Source of the DNA: Paenibacillus glucanolyticus NBRC 15330
Lineage (GTDB): Bacteria; Bacillota; Bacilli; Paenibacillales; Paenibacillaceae
Length of the DNA: 64,000 nt
Assembly: GCF_004000885.1 (NCBI RefSeq)
Contig: NZ_BIMC01000003.1
Coordinates: forward strand, 186,001 to 250,000
Direction of reading: 5' to 3'
Shown: positions 54,563 through 63,859 of the stretch, in pieces
Layout: every line of letters starts with the position of its first letter
Position numbering within the stretch: position 1 is the first letter of the stretch
Notes under the pieces: model-generated
What the model was told of the DNA's origin: nothing
Databases searched by the model: none
What the model saw: the letters and a program-made list of their open reading frames with translations, nothing else
Made by a program: the position numbers and the translations under genes

Positions 54563-54730
54563 CGGGGATGGGACTCTCAGCTGGAGAAGATCCGGTTGTA
54601 GTGAATAATGTATGGAGCTGCCACCTTCCGAAGGTGGCAGTATGTGTTTAGTCAAAGTGATGAATTCCGCACGGTCACGCGATGTATCCATGATATTGGA
54701 ATTATTTTATAAAAAATCGAAAATAACTGG

Positions 54731-54760
54731 TTGACTAAATATAGGGTAGGGGGGTATACT
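54731..54760 (+). promoter_or_regulatory. copZA promoter with CsoR operator in its spacer
   Basis: TTGACT (54731-54736), an 18-base spacer and TATACT (54755-54760). The spacer region holds TATAGGGTAGGGGGGTATA (54740-54758), matching the csoR-proximal site at all but two positions. Confidence 0.85.
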
Positions 54761-54864
54761 AACTTCAAGAAATAGAAATTACAAGTAAAGTTCAGCGGGA
54801 ATCCGAATCGAGTTTCTTGGATGATTCATCAACAATAAAACCAAACCTAAAGGAGAGATTCAGA

Positions 54865-55065
54865 ATGGAACAGGTAACCATGAAAGTAGAAGGCATGTCC
54901 TGCATGCATTGCGTGAATTCAATTGAAGGGGCACTGAAGCAGCAGAACATCGAGGGCCATGTAGACCTGAAGGCGGGCACCGTTTCCGTCAAATATGATG
55001 AAGCTAAGTTCAATCTGGAAGAAGTCAAAGAGATCATTGAAGAACAAGGGTACAACGTAGTTTAA
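54865..55065 (+). CDS. copZ: Copper chaperone CopZ
   Basis: A 66-residue ferredoxin-fold heavy-metal-associated protein. The copper-binding motif is GMSCMHC (C13, C16). It carries Cu(I) in the cytosol and hands it to the CopA ATPase encoded 36 bases downstream. ATG 54865 follows AAAGGAGAGATTC. Size and sequence are standard. Confidence 0.96.
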   Translation: MEQVTMKVEGMSCMHCVNSIEGALKQQNIEGHVDLKAGTVSVKYDEAKFNLEEVKEIIEEQGYNVV

Positions 55066-55101
55066 CCAAATGGCACGAGGATGAAGAGGGGTGAGGAGAA
55101 G

Positions 55102-57534
55102 ATGGAAGCAGGAGCAACAATGGAGCCGAAGAAAACGTCGCTGCAGTTAACGGGCATGACATGTGCCGCCTGTGCGAATCGGATCGAGAAGGGCTTAAGC
55201 AAAATGGAAGGTGTGCAGGAAGCCAATGTGAACTTTGCGCTGGAGAAGGCATCCGTGACTTTTGACCCGAAGGTGGTTACTGTCCAGCAGATGGAAGAGA
55301 AAATCGAGAAGCTGGGGTACGGAACAGCCAAGGAAACGGTTGATTTGCAGCTGATCGGCATGTACTGCGCGGCTTGCGCGGCGAAAATCGAGAAGGTTGT
55401 AAGCCGGATGCCGGGAGTCAGCGAAGCGAACGTTAACTTTGCCATGGAGACCGCCCGGGTGGAGTACAATCCTGCCGAGGTTAGCCTTGGCGATATCCAG
55501 CAGCGGGTCGAGAAGCTGGGATATCAAGCCGTATCGAAACGGGAGACGCTGGATCAGGAAGGTCACCGCAAGGAGGCCATCACCAAGCAGAAACGGAAGC
55601 TGCTCATATCGGCCATTCTGTCTCTGCCATTGCTATGGGCCATGGTGAGCCATTTTTCCTTCACCTCGTGGATCTGGATGCCGGATCTGTTCATGAACCC
55701 TTGGTTCCAGCTGGCCCTGGCAACGCCCGTACAATTCTATATCGGAAAACAGTTCTACGTGGGGGCTTACAAAGCGCTCCGCAACAAAAGCGCCAATATG
55801 GACGTTCTCGTTGCACTCGGCACCTCAGCCGCTTACTTCTACAGCCTTTATCTAACGATCGATTGGGCAGCGGCCGGAGCGAGCGTACACCATGGGCCCG
55901 AGATGTATTATGAAACGAGTGCGGTTCTGATCACATTGGTGATTATGGGCAAGCTGTTCGAATCTATGGCGAAAGGCCGTACCTCAGAAGCCATCAAAAC
56001 CCTGATGGGTCTTCAGGCCAAGACAGCCCTGGTCGTTCGTGGCGGACAGGAGATCACCATTCCGATTGAACAGGTGATGGCGGGAGATCTCGTATTGGTG
56101 AAACCGGGCGAGAAAATTCCGGTGGACGGGAAAGTAGTGGAAGGCACGTCGGCGGTGGATGAATCCATGCTGACCGGTGAAAGTATTCCTGTTGAGAAAA
56201 AAGCGGGCGATGCTGTCATCGGTGCCACCATGAACAAGAATGGACGCTTGACACTTGAAGCGACCAAAGTGGGCAAAGAGACAGCTCTCGCCCAAATTAT
56301 CAAGGTGGTGGAGGAAGCACAGGGCTCCAAAGCCCCGATTCAGCGGGTGGCGGACGTCATCTCGGGAATTTTCGTTCCCATTGTGGTTGGAATTGCGGTG
56401 GTTGCCTTCCTCGTGTGGTTCTTCTGGGTAACACCGGGTAACTTCGCCCATGCGTTAGAGATTGCCATCGCCATACTGGTCATTGCTTGTCCATGTGCGC
56501 TGGGTTTGGCTACGCCAACCTCGATTATGGCCGGATCAGGCCGCGCGGCAGAGCTGGGCGTGTTGTTTAAAGGCGGGGAGCATCTGGAATCCACGCATAA
56601 AATCGACACGATCATTCTGGACAAAACAGGCACGGTCACCAAGGGTAAACCCGAGTTGACGGATGTTGAAGTGAACGACATTGACGAGGAGCTGTTCCTG
56701 CGTCTGGTTGGATCTGCGGAGAAGAGCTCCGAGCATCCGCTGGCTGAAGCGATTGTTGCCGGAATTGAGGCAAGAGGGACACAGCTCCCGGCTGTCGAGC
56801 ATTTTGAAGCCGTTCCGGGCTATGGCATCCGTGCCAACGTGGAAGGACACGAGGTGCTTGTCGGTACACGTAAGCTGATGGCACAGCATAACGTGGCAAT
56901 CGACTCGGTTCTGGCCCGAATGTCGGAGCTGGAGACCGAGGGCAAGACGGCTATGCTTACCGCGGTAGATGGCCGATATGCCGGTCTGGTGGCCGTGGCG
57001 GATACCATTAAAGAGACGTCCCGGGCAGCCGTAGCCAGACTGAAGCAAATGGGCATTGAAGTGATCATGATTACCGGTGACAACGAACGCACGGCTCAAG
57101 CCATTGCGAAGCAGGTGGGCATTGACCATGTTCTTGCTGAAGTGCTGCCGGAAGGTAAAGCGGACGAAGTGAAGAAGCTCCAGCAGCAGGGCAAGAAGGT
57201 CGCCATGGTTGGCGACGGCATTAATGATGCGCCGGCACTTGCCGTTGCCGATATCGGCATGGCTATCGGGACAGGTACGGATGTGGCGATGGAAGCCGCG
57301 GACGTTACGCTGATGAAGGGTGATCTGAACAGCATTCCGGATGCCATCTATATGAGCCGCAAAACGATGAGCAACATTCGTCAGAACCTGTTCTGGGCGC
57401 TCGGTTATAACTCGCTTGGCATTCCGATTGCCGCCATCGGTCTTCTGGCACCTTGGGTGGCCGGGGCCGCCATGGCACTCAGCTCCGTATCGGTTGTGCT
57501 GAACGCCCTTCGTCTGCAGCGCATGAAGGTGTAA
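55102..57534 (+). CDS. copA: Copper-exporting P1B-type ATPase CopA
   Basis: An 810-residue Cu(I) pump. Two N-terminal metal-binding domains come first, with GMTCAAC and GMYCAAC. The membrane domain carries the ion-path motif [11 protein letters not shown]. The actuator loop is [11 protein letters not shown], the phosphorylated aspartate is in [10 protein letters not shown], the nucleotide-binding His-Pro in [10 protein letters not shown], and the hinge in [19 protein letters not shown] 55102 is preferred, seven bases after AGGGGTGA, over the ATG 21 bases earlier. It forms an operon with copZ under CsoR control and exports copper across the cell membrane. Confidence 0.96.
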   Translation: MEAGATMEPKKTSLQLTGMTCAACANRIEKGLSKMEGVQEANVNFALEKASVTFDPKVVTVQQMEEKIEKLGYGTAKETVDLQLIGMYCAACAAKIEKVVSRMPGVSEANVNFAMETARVEYNPAEVSLGDIQQRVEKLGYQAVSKRETLDQEGHRKEAITKQKRKLLISAILSLPLLWAMVSHFSFTSWIWMPDLFMNPWFQLALATPVQFYIGKQFYVGAYKALRNKSANMDVLVALGTSAAYFYSLYLTIDWAAAGASVHHGPEMYYETSAVLITLVIMGKLFESMAKGRTSEAIKTLMGLQAKTALVVRGGQEITIPIEQVMAGDLVLVKPGEKIPVDGKVVEGTSAVDESMLTGESIPVEKKAGDAVIGATMNKNGRLTLEATKVGKETALAQIIKVVEEAQGSKAPIQRVADVISGIFVPIVVGIAVVAFLVWFFWVTPGNFAHALEIAIAILVIACPCALGLATPTSIMAGSGRAAELGVLFKGGEHLESTHKIDTIILDKTGTVTKGKPELTDVEVNDIDEELFLRLVGSAEKSSEHPLAEAIVAGIEARGTQLPAVEHFEAVPGYGIRANVEGHEVLVGTRKLMAQHNVAIDSVLARMSELETEGKTAMLTAVDGRYAGLVAVADTIKETSRAAVARLKQMGIEVIMITGDNERTAQAIAKQVGIDHVLAEVLPEGKADEVKKLQQQGKKVAMVGDGINDAPALAVADIGMAIGTGTDVAMEAADVTLMKGDLNSIPDAIYMSRKTMSNIRQNLFWALGYNSLGIPIAAIGLLAPWVAGAAMALSSVSVVLNALRLQRMKV

Positions 57535-57603
57535 CGGCAACGGATGAAGGATATTCGTAGAGCAAGGAAAAGATACTATGGTGACTTGATGGGAGTGTAG
57601 ACA

Positions 57604-58248
57604 TTGGCATCGCAAAAGTTTGCCGTAACCCCCGGCTTTGAAGTGGGCGGGACGCTGTTCCGCCCGCAGCAGCTGGCGGTACTGGGCTCCATCGTAGGTG
57701 AGGATGCCCGCATAGAGATGACAACCTTTAAGCAGCTGTACGTGGAGATGGATGAAGAGCGGGCGGAGGAGGCGAAGGCGAAGCTGGTGGCCGCAGGCCT
57801 TCAAGTTCATCCTGCCGGTTTTGTCTCCAAGAGCCTGATTACCTGTAATTTTTGCCGGGGAGCAGAGGATTCGGGCCTGGATGTTGCAGCTATGCTGGAT
57901 GAAGTTATATCCGATCATCCGGTACCCAATCCCCTGAAAATCGGGTACGCCGGCTGTGCGCTGGGAACGAGCGAGCCCCTGCTTAAAGATATTGCCGTCA
58001 TCAAGATGAGGGATGCCTTTGATCTCTATGTTGGCGGAGAGCCAAGGGGATTGAAGGCTGCTCTGGCGAAGCCGCTGCACACGGATTTGAAGGCTGAGCA
58101 GCTGGCGCCGATCATCTTGAAGCTGATAACCATTTATCAGGAGAACGGGAAGAAGAAAGAGAAGTTCTCGCGGTTTGTGGACCGCATGACACTCGATTAC
58201 CTGCAGGAAGCAACGCTTCACGAGCGGATGGATACCGCTGCTGGATAA
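57604..58248 (+). CDS. Short nitrite/sulfite reductase-like protein with altered cysteines
   Basis: A 214-residue cytosolic protein with one ferredoxin-like half domain (about 10-70) and one NIR/SIR-type domain (about 72-200). In active enzymes four cysteines (C-x5-C and C-x3-C) bind a [4Fe-4S] cluster and siroheme. Here the first pair is TCNFCRGAEDSG (C-x2-C) and the second is GYAGCALGTSEP, where the last cysteine is Thr. Siroheme binding is therefore doubtful. TTG 57604 follows GGGAGTG. It lies 69 bases after copA in the same direction, with no terminator seen between, so it may be co-expressed with copper efflux. Confidence 0.7.
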   Translation: MASQKFAVTPGFEVGGTLFRPQQLAVLGSIVGEDARIEMTTFKQLYVEMDEERAEEAKAKLVAAGLQVHPAGFVSKSLITCNFCRGAEDSGLDVAAMLDEVISDHPVPNPLKIGYAGCALGTSEPLLKDIAVIKMRDAFDLYVGGEPRGLKAALAKPLHTDLKAEQLAPIILKLITIYQENGKKKEKFSRFVDRMTLDYLQEATLHERMDTAAG

Positions 58249-58264
58249 TCGACCGGATCAGAGT

Positions 58265-58293
58265 AGGCATCACCTTAGGGTGGTGCCTTTTTT
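58265..58293 (+). terminator. Rho-independent terminator
   Basis: AGGCATCACC and GGTGGTGCCT pair and are followed by a T-run, 17 bases after the reductase-like stop. Confidence 0.9.
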
Positions 58294-58296
58294 GGT

Positions 58297-58389
58297 GCAG
58301 GATGAGGTCAACCAGAAACATAATGCTATGCTGAAAGATAGTGCTGATCAGAGACATAACGCCAAGTCGAAACATAACAGAGAGTAGAT
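58297..58389 (+). repeat. Degenerate 18-bp tandem repeat with short open frame
   Basis: Four units start at 58315, 58333, 58351 and 58369 with GAAACATA, GAAAGATA, GAGACATA and GAAACATA. In one frame they read as hexapeptides KHNAML, KDSADQ, RHNAKS, KHNRE and then stop, possibly starting at GTG near 58294. No ribosome-binding site is clear. A terminator-like hairpin AAGCACC/GGTGCTT with flanking A and T runs follows at 58453-58478. Confidence 0.45.
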
Positions 58390-58452
58390 AGCCTCCGCAA
58401 GAGCCGCCTAACACCTTACGGGATACTCCGAAATGGGGATGGATATACTTTA

Positions 58453-58478
58453 AAAAAGCACCGGGAGGTGCTTTTTTT
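58453..58478. terminator. Short bidirectional terminator-like hairpin
   Basis: AAAAAAGCACC and GGTGCTTTTTTT pair around GGGA in the spacer between the reductase-like and MarR genes; no intact gene ends here. Confidence 0.7.
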
Positions 58479-58594
58479 ATCTATCAGAACCTGAATCTGA
58501 ATCGAAATACAGTAATTGAAATCATGGAAATAACAACCAAATCGGGCATTTTATCGCGGTTGACGAGCTATGTGAAAGGGTATACAATTTAATT

Positions 58595-58610
58595 GTTAAA
58601 AGCTTTTAAC
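58595..58610. promoter_or_regulatory. 16-bp perfect palindrome upstream of the MarR gene
   Basis: GTTAAAAGCTTTTAAC is a perfect palindrome about 60 bases before the ribosome-binding site. It overlaps a possible promoter (TTGTTA, 16 bases, TAAATT), so it is a likely MarR operator. Confidence 0.6.
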
Positions 58611-58701
58611 TATTTAAATTTGTAATATATAACGATGACGGACTTCGTCAGCACCGAGGAGATGAATACTGATACTGGATAAGCGGGAACAACTATCGAA
58701 C

Positions 58702-59133
58702 ATGATGGCTCGTCAGATGATGACACTTGTGGCGAACTATGCCAAGATCTTGGACAACGATTTGACAGCTCCTCAGTACTTCGTGCTCCAGACCTTGGCT
58801 TACGAGGGGCAGCAGACCAGCTCGTATTTTGCCAATGCTTTGAATGTTACACTCTCTGCTGTGACCAATTTAAGCAATAAGCTGGTCAGCAAAGGTTACA
58901 TTGAGCGAGTGGCTTCAAGCACGGACAGGCGTCAGGTCTATCTTAAGATTACGGAGCAGGGCCGTGAAGTGGAGGCCCGAATGATTGCGAAGTACCGTGA
59001 ATTGAACGAAGGTTTATGGTCGGATTTCTCGGATCAGGAGATGGATGTGCTGATCGCCTCGTACGAGAAGATGATTGAGCATTTGCAGCTTAAGATCAGT
59101 CAATCCAAGGCGGAAGACGGGTCCAATGACTAA
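58702..59133 (+). CDS. MarR family transcriptional regulator
   Basis: A winged-helix regulator of 143 residues from ATG 58702. The DNA-binding part is TSSYFANALNVTLSAVTNLSNKLVSKGYIERVASSTDRRQVYLKITEQG, with dimerisation helices on both sides. The ATG has no ribosome-binding site; GAGGAG (58656-58661) is instead placed for an in-frame CTG at 58669, which would add eleven residues (154 in all) and complete the first helix. It heads a set with two SDR genes 20 and 34 bases apart, and probably represses them and itself through the palindrome upstream. Confidence 0.88.
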   Translation: MMARQMMTLVANYAKILDNDLTAPQYFVLQTLAYEGQQTSSYFANALNVTLSAVTNLSNKLVSKGYIERVASSTDRRQVYLKITEQGREVEARMIAKYRELNEGLWSDFSDQEMDVLIASYEKMIEHLQLKISQSKAEDGSND

Positions 59134-59153
59134 CAATTTCAGGAGGTATTCCT

Positions 59154-59906
59154 ATGGGAAGATTAGATAATAAAGTAGCGGTGATTACGGGTGCAGCAGG
59201 CGGTATGGGTAAAGCTGACGCTCTTTTATTTGCGCAAGAGGGAGCCAAGGTGGCCATCACGGATCTTCAGGAAGACAAGATCAAAGACGTGGTTGCCGAG
59301 ATTGAAGCGCTTGGCGGCGAAGCCATCGGATTGAAGCACAACGTGGCTTCCGAAGAAGACTGGATTCGCGTCGTGGACGAGACGATGAAGAAGTTTGGCA
59401 AGATCGATATCCTGGTCAACAATGCCGGTATCTCCAATGCTACGCCGTTCATGGATTTGACGGTGGAAGGCTGGGAGAAAACAATGACCATTAATGTGAC
59501 GAGCATTTTCCTTGGCCAAAAATATGTCATCCCGCACATGATCGAAGCCGGCGGCGGTTCCATCGTCAACATCTCCTCCATTGCCGGTCTGACCGGCGGC
59601 AGCGGCGCAGGTCCCTACACGGCGAGTAAAGGCGCTGTACGTATGCTGACCAAAGCTACGGCTGTTGACTACGCGAAGCACAACATCCGCTGCAACTCGA
59701 TTCACCCCGGATTTATTGAGACTCCAATGACCGTTGATATGTTCAAGGATGAACAGATGACGCAGTGGTTCCAATCCCAGACTCCGCTTCCACGCCTGGG
59801 CAAAGCGGAAGACATCGCGCGCGGTGTATTGTTCCTGGCTTCAGACGAATCTTCTTACATCACCGGTGTTGAGCTGCCGATTGACGGCGGATATTACGCG
59901 AAGTAA
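59154..59906 (+). CDS. Short-chain dehydrogenase/reductase
   Basis: A 250-residue classical SDR. Cofactor loop TGAAGGMGKA, with D37 after the second strand (AITDLQEDK) favouring NAD(H); NNAG motif (LVNNAGISNATPF); catalytic S in NISSIAG and Y-x3-K in YTASKGA; closing GVELPIDGGYYAK. ATG 59154 follows AGGAGGTATTCC. It is the second gene of a MarR-SDR-SDR operon. The substrate is not identifiable; similar pairs often act on cyclic alcohols, ketones or steroids. Confidence 0.92.
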   Translation: MGRLDNKVAVITGAAGGMGKADALLFAQEGAKVAITDLQEDKIKDVVAEIEALGGEAIGLKHNVASEEDWIRVVDETMKKFGKIDILVNNAGISNATPFMDLTVEGWEKTMTINVTSIFLGQKYVIPHMIEAGGGSIVNISSIAGLTGGSGAGPYTASKGAVRMLTKATAVDYAKHNIRCNSIHPGFIETPMTVDMFKDEQMTQWFQSQTPLPRLGKAEDIARGVLFLASDESSYITGVELPIDGGYYAK

Positions 59907-59940
59907 ATCACTATAGATTTCAACAGGGGAGTGTTGATAC

Positions 59941-60699
59941 ATGTCCGATAACCAAACAATTGCTGTCATCACGGGTGCAGCCAGCGGAATCGGTAGAGCC
60001 AGCAGCTTGAAATTGGCAGAGAATGGCGCAACGGTTGTGCTGGTCGATTTCAACAAGGAAGCCGGTGAAGAAACGCTGCGCATGATTAAGGAGCGGGGCG
60101 GGGACGGCATTTTCGTGCAAGCCGATGTGACCAAGACCGAGGATGTTCAGAACTATGTGAACAAGGCGGTTGAAAGCTACGGCAGAATTGACTTCTTCTT
60201 CAACAATGCAGGGATCGTGCAGAAGTTCTCGATGCTGGACGATATTGACGAGAACGAGTTTGACCGTCAAATGTCCGTGAATGTAAAGGGCTGCTTCCTC
60301 GGCATGAAGTATGTCCTGAAAGTGATGAAGGAGCAGGGCAGCGGGCATATTGTCAATACCGCTTCGACAGCGGGTATTCGCAGTGAGCATAGTGCTGCCG
60401 CTTATTCGGCAAGCAAGCATGCGGTGGTCGGCTTGACGAAGGCCGCAGCACTGGAATACGTCAAGATGGGCATTCGCGTGAACGCGATCTGTCCAGGCGG
60501 CGTTCAGACGCCGCTTACCGCAGCGGTGGCCAAGTCCTTCACGGAAGGCGGGTACGTGCCGGAAGAGATTGGCAACATGCGGATGGGCCGTCCGGCTGAG
60601 GCGGATGAAATTGCCGACGTGGTAGCTTTCCTGGCTTCCCAGGGCTCCAGTTATATGACAGGATCCCTGGTGACCATTGATGGCGGGCTGACGCTATAA
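59941..60699 (+). CDS. Short-chain dehydrogenase/reductase
   Basis: A 252-residue classical SDR, related to but distinct from the preceding one. Cofactor loop TGAASGIGRA, D36 in VLVDFNKEAG, NNAG in FFNNAGIVQKFSML, catalytic S in NTASTAGIRS (Thr/Ser region) and Y-x3-K in YSASKHA; closing SLVTIDGGLTL. ATG 59941 follows GGGGAGTG. Third gene of the MarR operon. Two consecutive SDRs suggest successive or stereospecific oxidations of one compound, which cannot be named. Confidence 0.92.
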   Translation: MSDNQTIAVITGAASGIGRASSLKLAENGATVVLVDFNKEAGEETLRMIKERGGDGIFVQADVTKTEDVQNYVNKAVESYGRIDFFFNNAGIVQKFSMLDDIDENEFDRQMSVNVKGCFLGMKYVLKVMKEQGSGHIVNTASTAGIRSEHSAAAYSASKHAVVGLTKAAALEYVKMGIRVNAICPGGVQTPLTAAVAKSFTEGGYVPEEIGNMRMGRPAEADEIADVVAFLASQGSSYMTGSLVTIDGGLTL

Positions 60700-60707
60700 A
60701 AAAAGAG

Positions 60708-60751
60708 AAAGACCAGTTAAGCGCCGGGTTCCGGGCTTAACTGGTCTTTTT
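60708..60751. terminator. Bidirectional terminator
   Basis: AAAGACCAGTTAAGC and GCTTAACTGGTCTTT form a perfect 15-pair stem with A and T flanks, shared by the convergent SDR operon and monooxygenase gene. Confidence 0.93.
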
Positions 60752-60763
60752 GGATAAGGGCTG

Positions 60764-61801
60764 TTATTTGATGCCGACGGCATCCGCCAGCAGCTCATAA
60801 GAGTGCAGACGCGCCTTATGATCATAGATCGCGGCGGCAACAATGATCTCGTCCGCGTTTGTTGTTTGCTGGAACTGCTCCAGCTGCGCACGGACGGTGG
60901 CCGGGCTGCCGATCGCGGAGAAGCTGAGCTGGCGCTTCACAATGGCCTGCTCCTGCAGGTTCCACAGATCATCCATGCTGTCTACCGGCGGACTCAGCTG
61001 GCCGGTGCGGCCCCGGATGATATTCAGGAACTGCTGGTACGGCGATGTGGCAAGGCGCTGCGCTTCCTCATCCGTGTCCGCACAGATCACGTTCACGCCG
61101 ATCATGGCGTACGGCTTGCTTAGCTCGGAAGAAGGCCGGAAGCTGCTGCGGTACAAATCCAGCGCAGGCATCAGATAATCCGGGGCGAAATGGCTCGCAA
61201 ATGAGAATGGAAGCCCCAGCTGTCCTGCCAGCTGGGCACTGAATCCGCTGGAGCCGAGCAGCCAGATCGGAACATGCAAGCCTTCACCGGGAATCGCCCG
61301 AATGCGCATGGACGAGCCGGAGGTGGGCTGGAAGTAATTTCGGAGCTCGCCGAGACGGTCAGGGAAATCCTGGCCATCACTGCCGGGTCCGCGGCGGAGT
61401 GCCCGGGAGGTTAGCTGATCCGATCCCGGCGCACGGCCAAGACCGAGGTCGATCCGGCCCGGGTAGAGCGACTCCAGTGTACCGAATTGCTCGGCAATGA
61501 CAAGCGGTGCATGGTTGGGCAGCATAATTCCGCCGGATCCCACGCGAATGGTGTTGGTGCCTCCAGCGACATGCCCAATGACCACGGATGTGGCAGAGCT
61601 GGCAATCCCCGGCATGTTGTGATGTTCGGCAAGCCAGTAACGGTTGTAACCCCATTTCTCGGCATGCTGGGCAAGATCAAGCGTATTCCGCAGCGAATGT
61701 GCAGCGGTGCTGCCCGCTGTAATCGGTGCGAGATCCAGAATGGATAGAGGGATATCGCGGAGCGCTTTAGGCGCTGTATGATCAAGATGTGGTTCTGTCA
61801 T
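60764..61801 (-). CDS. LLM-class flavin-dependent oxidoreductase
   Basis: A 345-residue luciferase-like monooxygenase (TIM barrel, FMN-dependent). [51 protein letters not shown] and [43 protein letters not shown] are typical of the alkanal-monooxygenase-like (MsnO8/YvbT) group. It would oxidise a small organic substrate using reduced flavin and oxygen. ATG 61801 follows AAGGAGGTCATTCC. Monocistronic; the upstream spacer holds the small inverted repeat GAGAT-N3-ATCTC (61883-61895). Confidence 0.9.
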   Translation of the reverse strand: MTEPHLDHTAPKALRDIPLSILDLAPITAGSTAAHSLRNTLDLAQHAEKWGYNRYWLAEHHNMPGIASSATSVVIGHVAGGTNTIRVGSGGIMLPNHAPLVIAEQFGTLESLYPGRIDLGLGRAPGSDQLTSRALRRGPGSDGQDFPDRLGELRNYFQPTSGSSMRIRAIPGEGLHVPIWLLGSSGFSAQLAGQLGLPFSFASHFAPDYLMPALDLYRSSFRPSSELSKPYAMIGVNVICADTDEEAQRLATSPYQQFLNIIRGRTGQLSPPVDSMDDLWNLQEQAIVKRQLSFSAIGSPATVRAQLEQFQQTTNADEIIVAAAIYDHKARLHSYELLADAVGIK

Positions 61802-62130
61802 ATTGGAATGACCTCCTTATGCGTACGTAGTGCACGGTGAGTGAGATTATATAGATAACCGATAATGGTACATTAACAGTTGGAGATGGTATCTCTATAT
61901 AACCCATATTATATACCTACTTAATCGATATGAAAAATAAGTATGTAATTACTCTTATATAATATATGCTTATTCACCTGATCTAAGTATCGTTTAAAAA
62001 GGATTCTGTGGATGCATAATAACGAAAACTTCGGCTGGCGTTTTACCTGCACGACCAATAGCCCAAAAAACAACGCGACCCTGCAGCGGCCGCGTTGTTG
62101 AATGTTCAGATAGGGTGGAGCTTGTTGTAA
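61802..62130. other. Intergenic region between monooxygenase and serS genes
   Basis: AT-rich spacer with no gene. It holds the monooxygenase upstream region, including GAGAT-N3-ATCTC at 61883-61895, and at its right end the serS terminator. Confidence 0.55.
62065..62099 (-). terminator. Terminator of the serS gene
   Basis: On the minus strand CAACGCGGCC and GGGTCGCGTTG pair around a short loop, followed by TTTTTT. Confidence 0.85.
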
Positions 62131-63432
62131 TCAGTCTGTCTCGCTTGGCGGCGTAATTCGCTCCATTCCGTTCAGGTAGGGTCTCAGCGCTTGCGGGATC
62201 AGAATCGAACCGTCCTCCTGCTGGTGATTCTCCAGCAGCGGGATCAGAATCCGGGGCGACGCCACAGCCGTATTGTTCAGTGTATGGCAGTAACGAAGCT
62301 TGCCTTCCGCATCCCGGTAGCGGATGTTCGAACGGCGCGCCTGAAAGTCCAGCAGGTTCGACGACGAGTGGGTCTCTCCATAAGCTGCGCGGCTTGGCAT
62401 CCAGGTCTCGATGTCGTATTGTTTGTACGTCTTCTGCGACATATCGCCGGTACAGACGGCAACGACCCGGTACGGCAGCTCGAGCATCTGAAGCAGTTCC
62501 TCGGCATTCGCCGTGATTTCCTGAAGAAGCTGCTCCGAGGTTTCCTCACTCGCTTCGCAGAGAACCACTTGTTCCACCTTGGCGAACTGATGAACACGGT
62601 ACAGACCATGGACATCCCGGCCACCCGAGCCGACCTCGCTTCGGAAGCATAGCGATGCAGCAGCCAGACGGATCGGCTGCGTGACGTCAACGATTTCCCC
62701 GCTGTAAAACGATACTAAGGGGACTTCCGAGGTGCCAACGAGCCACTTGTCTTCCTCGGCTATGTGAAAGGCCTGATCCTGACCCAATGGGAAGAAGGCC
62801 GTATTCTGCATAGCCTCCGTCCGTACGGTCAATGGTACATCCATGAGGGTAAAGCCTCTGGCTGTCAGCATATCAACCGCAAGCTGCTGAACGGCCCGGT
62901 GCAGCATCGCCCCGATGCCGGTCAGGTAATAGCTGCGCGTGCCGGCGGTTTTGACGCCGCGGGGAATATCGATCAATCGGTGCAGCTCACCGAGTGTTAC
63001 GTGATCCCTGTATTCAAACTCAAACTCGGGTGGCTGGCCTACGCGTTTAACTTCGACATTGTCTTGATCCGAAGCGCCTACAGGCGTATCCGGCGAAACG
63101 ATATTCGGTACAAGTATGAGCAGCTCGTTGTAAGCAGCGTCAACCTCCCGGTGCAGCCCTTCCTGTATATCCAGCTCTGTATTGATAGCCTTGACCTGCT
63201 GCTTCAGAAGCTCTGCCTCTTCACGCTGCCCCTGCTTCATGTGGTTGCTAATATCGAGCGACATCGTATTGCGCTTCTGCCGCAATCCCTCCACGGCAAG
63301 CAGCAGGGCTCGCCGCTGTTCATCCAGCTCGACCAGTTCAGCAACCGACAGGGCGATGCCCTTCTGGTCAGCTACACGCTGCAATTGCTCCTGATTTTCT
63401 GCACTTTCCCGGACCCATTTCATGTCTAACAT
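62131..63432 (-). CDS. serS: Seryl-tRNA synthetase, divergent type
   Basis: A 433-residue class II synthetase. Residues 1-110 form the coiled-coil tRNA-binding arm (LDEQRRALLLAVEGLRQKRNTMS). Motif 2 is LCFRSEVGSGGRDVHGLYRVHQF and motif 3 lies in NNTAVASPRILIPLLENHQQEDGSI. It departs from the usual Bacillales enzyme: TSEVPL in place of TAEVPI and HTLNNTAVASPR in place of HTLNGSGLAIGR. ATG 63432 is used; an in-frame GTG six bases upstream is closer to AAAGGAG. It stands alone behind a T-box leader rather than in the common serS context, so it may be a second SerRS. Confidence 0.88.
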   Translation of the reverse strand: MLDMKWVRESAENQEQLQRVADQKGIALSVAELVELDEQRRALLLAVEGLRQKRNTMSLDISNHMKQGQREEAELLKQQVKAINTELDIQEGLHREVDAAYNELLILVPNIVSPDTPVGASDQDNVEVKRVGQPPEFEFEYRDHVTLGELHRLIDIPRGVKTAGTRSYYLTGIGAMLHRAVQQLAVDMLTARGFTLMDVPLTVRTEAMQNTAFFPLGQDQAFHIAEEDKWLVGTSEVPLVSFYSGEIVDVTQPIRLAAASLCFRSEVGSGGRDVHGLYRVHQFAKVEQVVLCEASEETSEQLLQEITANAEELLQMLELPYRVVAVCTGDMSQKTYKQYDIETWMPSRAAYGETHSSSNLLDFQARRSNIRYRDAEGKLRYCHTLNNTAVASPRILIPLLENHQQEDGSILIPQALRPYLNGMERITPPSETD

Positions 63433-63703
63433 GATCACCGCGCTCCTTTTCTGTGGAAAAAATAAAAAAGCGTCCTAGTCCATATGGGACGAGGGACGCT
63501 TATGCGCTCGCGGTGCCACCCAAATTGATTGAACAGTAACCTGCCGCGAAAGCATGCCGGTCCTGGTTCAATCCACTTTGATTCCGCGGTAACGGGCGGT
63601 GCCGGTTAACTTAGGGGGATGGTTGATCAATTAAGGATCAATTCCCCTTGACGAGAACGCCTCAGAGTTGGAAGCTCTTCATTGGCCTGATGTTCATATT
63701 GTT
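63433..63703 (-). promoter_or_regulatory. T-box leader of serS
   Basis: On the minus strand the T-box GGGTGGCACCGCG (63509-63521) is followed by the terminator. The bulge base after TGG is C, matching G73 of tRNA-Ser. The upstream part is short and I could not find a standard AGTA, GNTG or specifier arrangement, so stem I is unusual or reduced. The promoter lies just upstream. Confidence 0.8.
63463..63502 (-). terminator. T-box leader terminator of serS
   Basis: Minus-strand AAGCGTCC and GGACGCTT arms, with inner GTCC/GGAC pairs around CATAT, followed by TTTTTT. Confidence 0.88.
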
Positions 63704-63706
63704 GTT

Positions 63707-63736
63707 CAGTATACCGCATGAGCCGTCTTTTATACA
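63707..63736 (-). promoter_or_regulatory. SigA-type promoter of serS
   Basis: Minus-strand TTGTAT, an 18-base spacer (AAAAGACGGCTCATGCGG) and TATACT, ending about 10 bases before the T-box leader. Confidence 0.65.
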
Positions 63737-63859
63737 AGGGCAGCAGGTTTTTTCTGTTGTTGAATGTTAAACTCGGTATTGAATGAAAGCGATTTAACGT
63801 TTAGTCTATTAGTGTAGTGCAAACTAGTATGGCAGTTGGATGAGGAGGCTATGGAGTCT

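Noticed and set aside
56536..58221. 561-residue minus-strand open frame
   Set aside because: Antisense to copA and the reductase-like gene, histidine- and arginine-rich low-quality translation.
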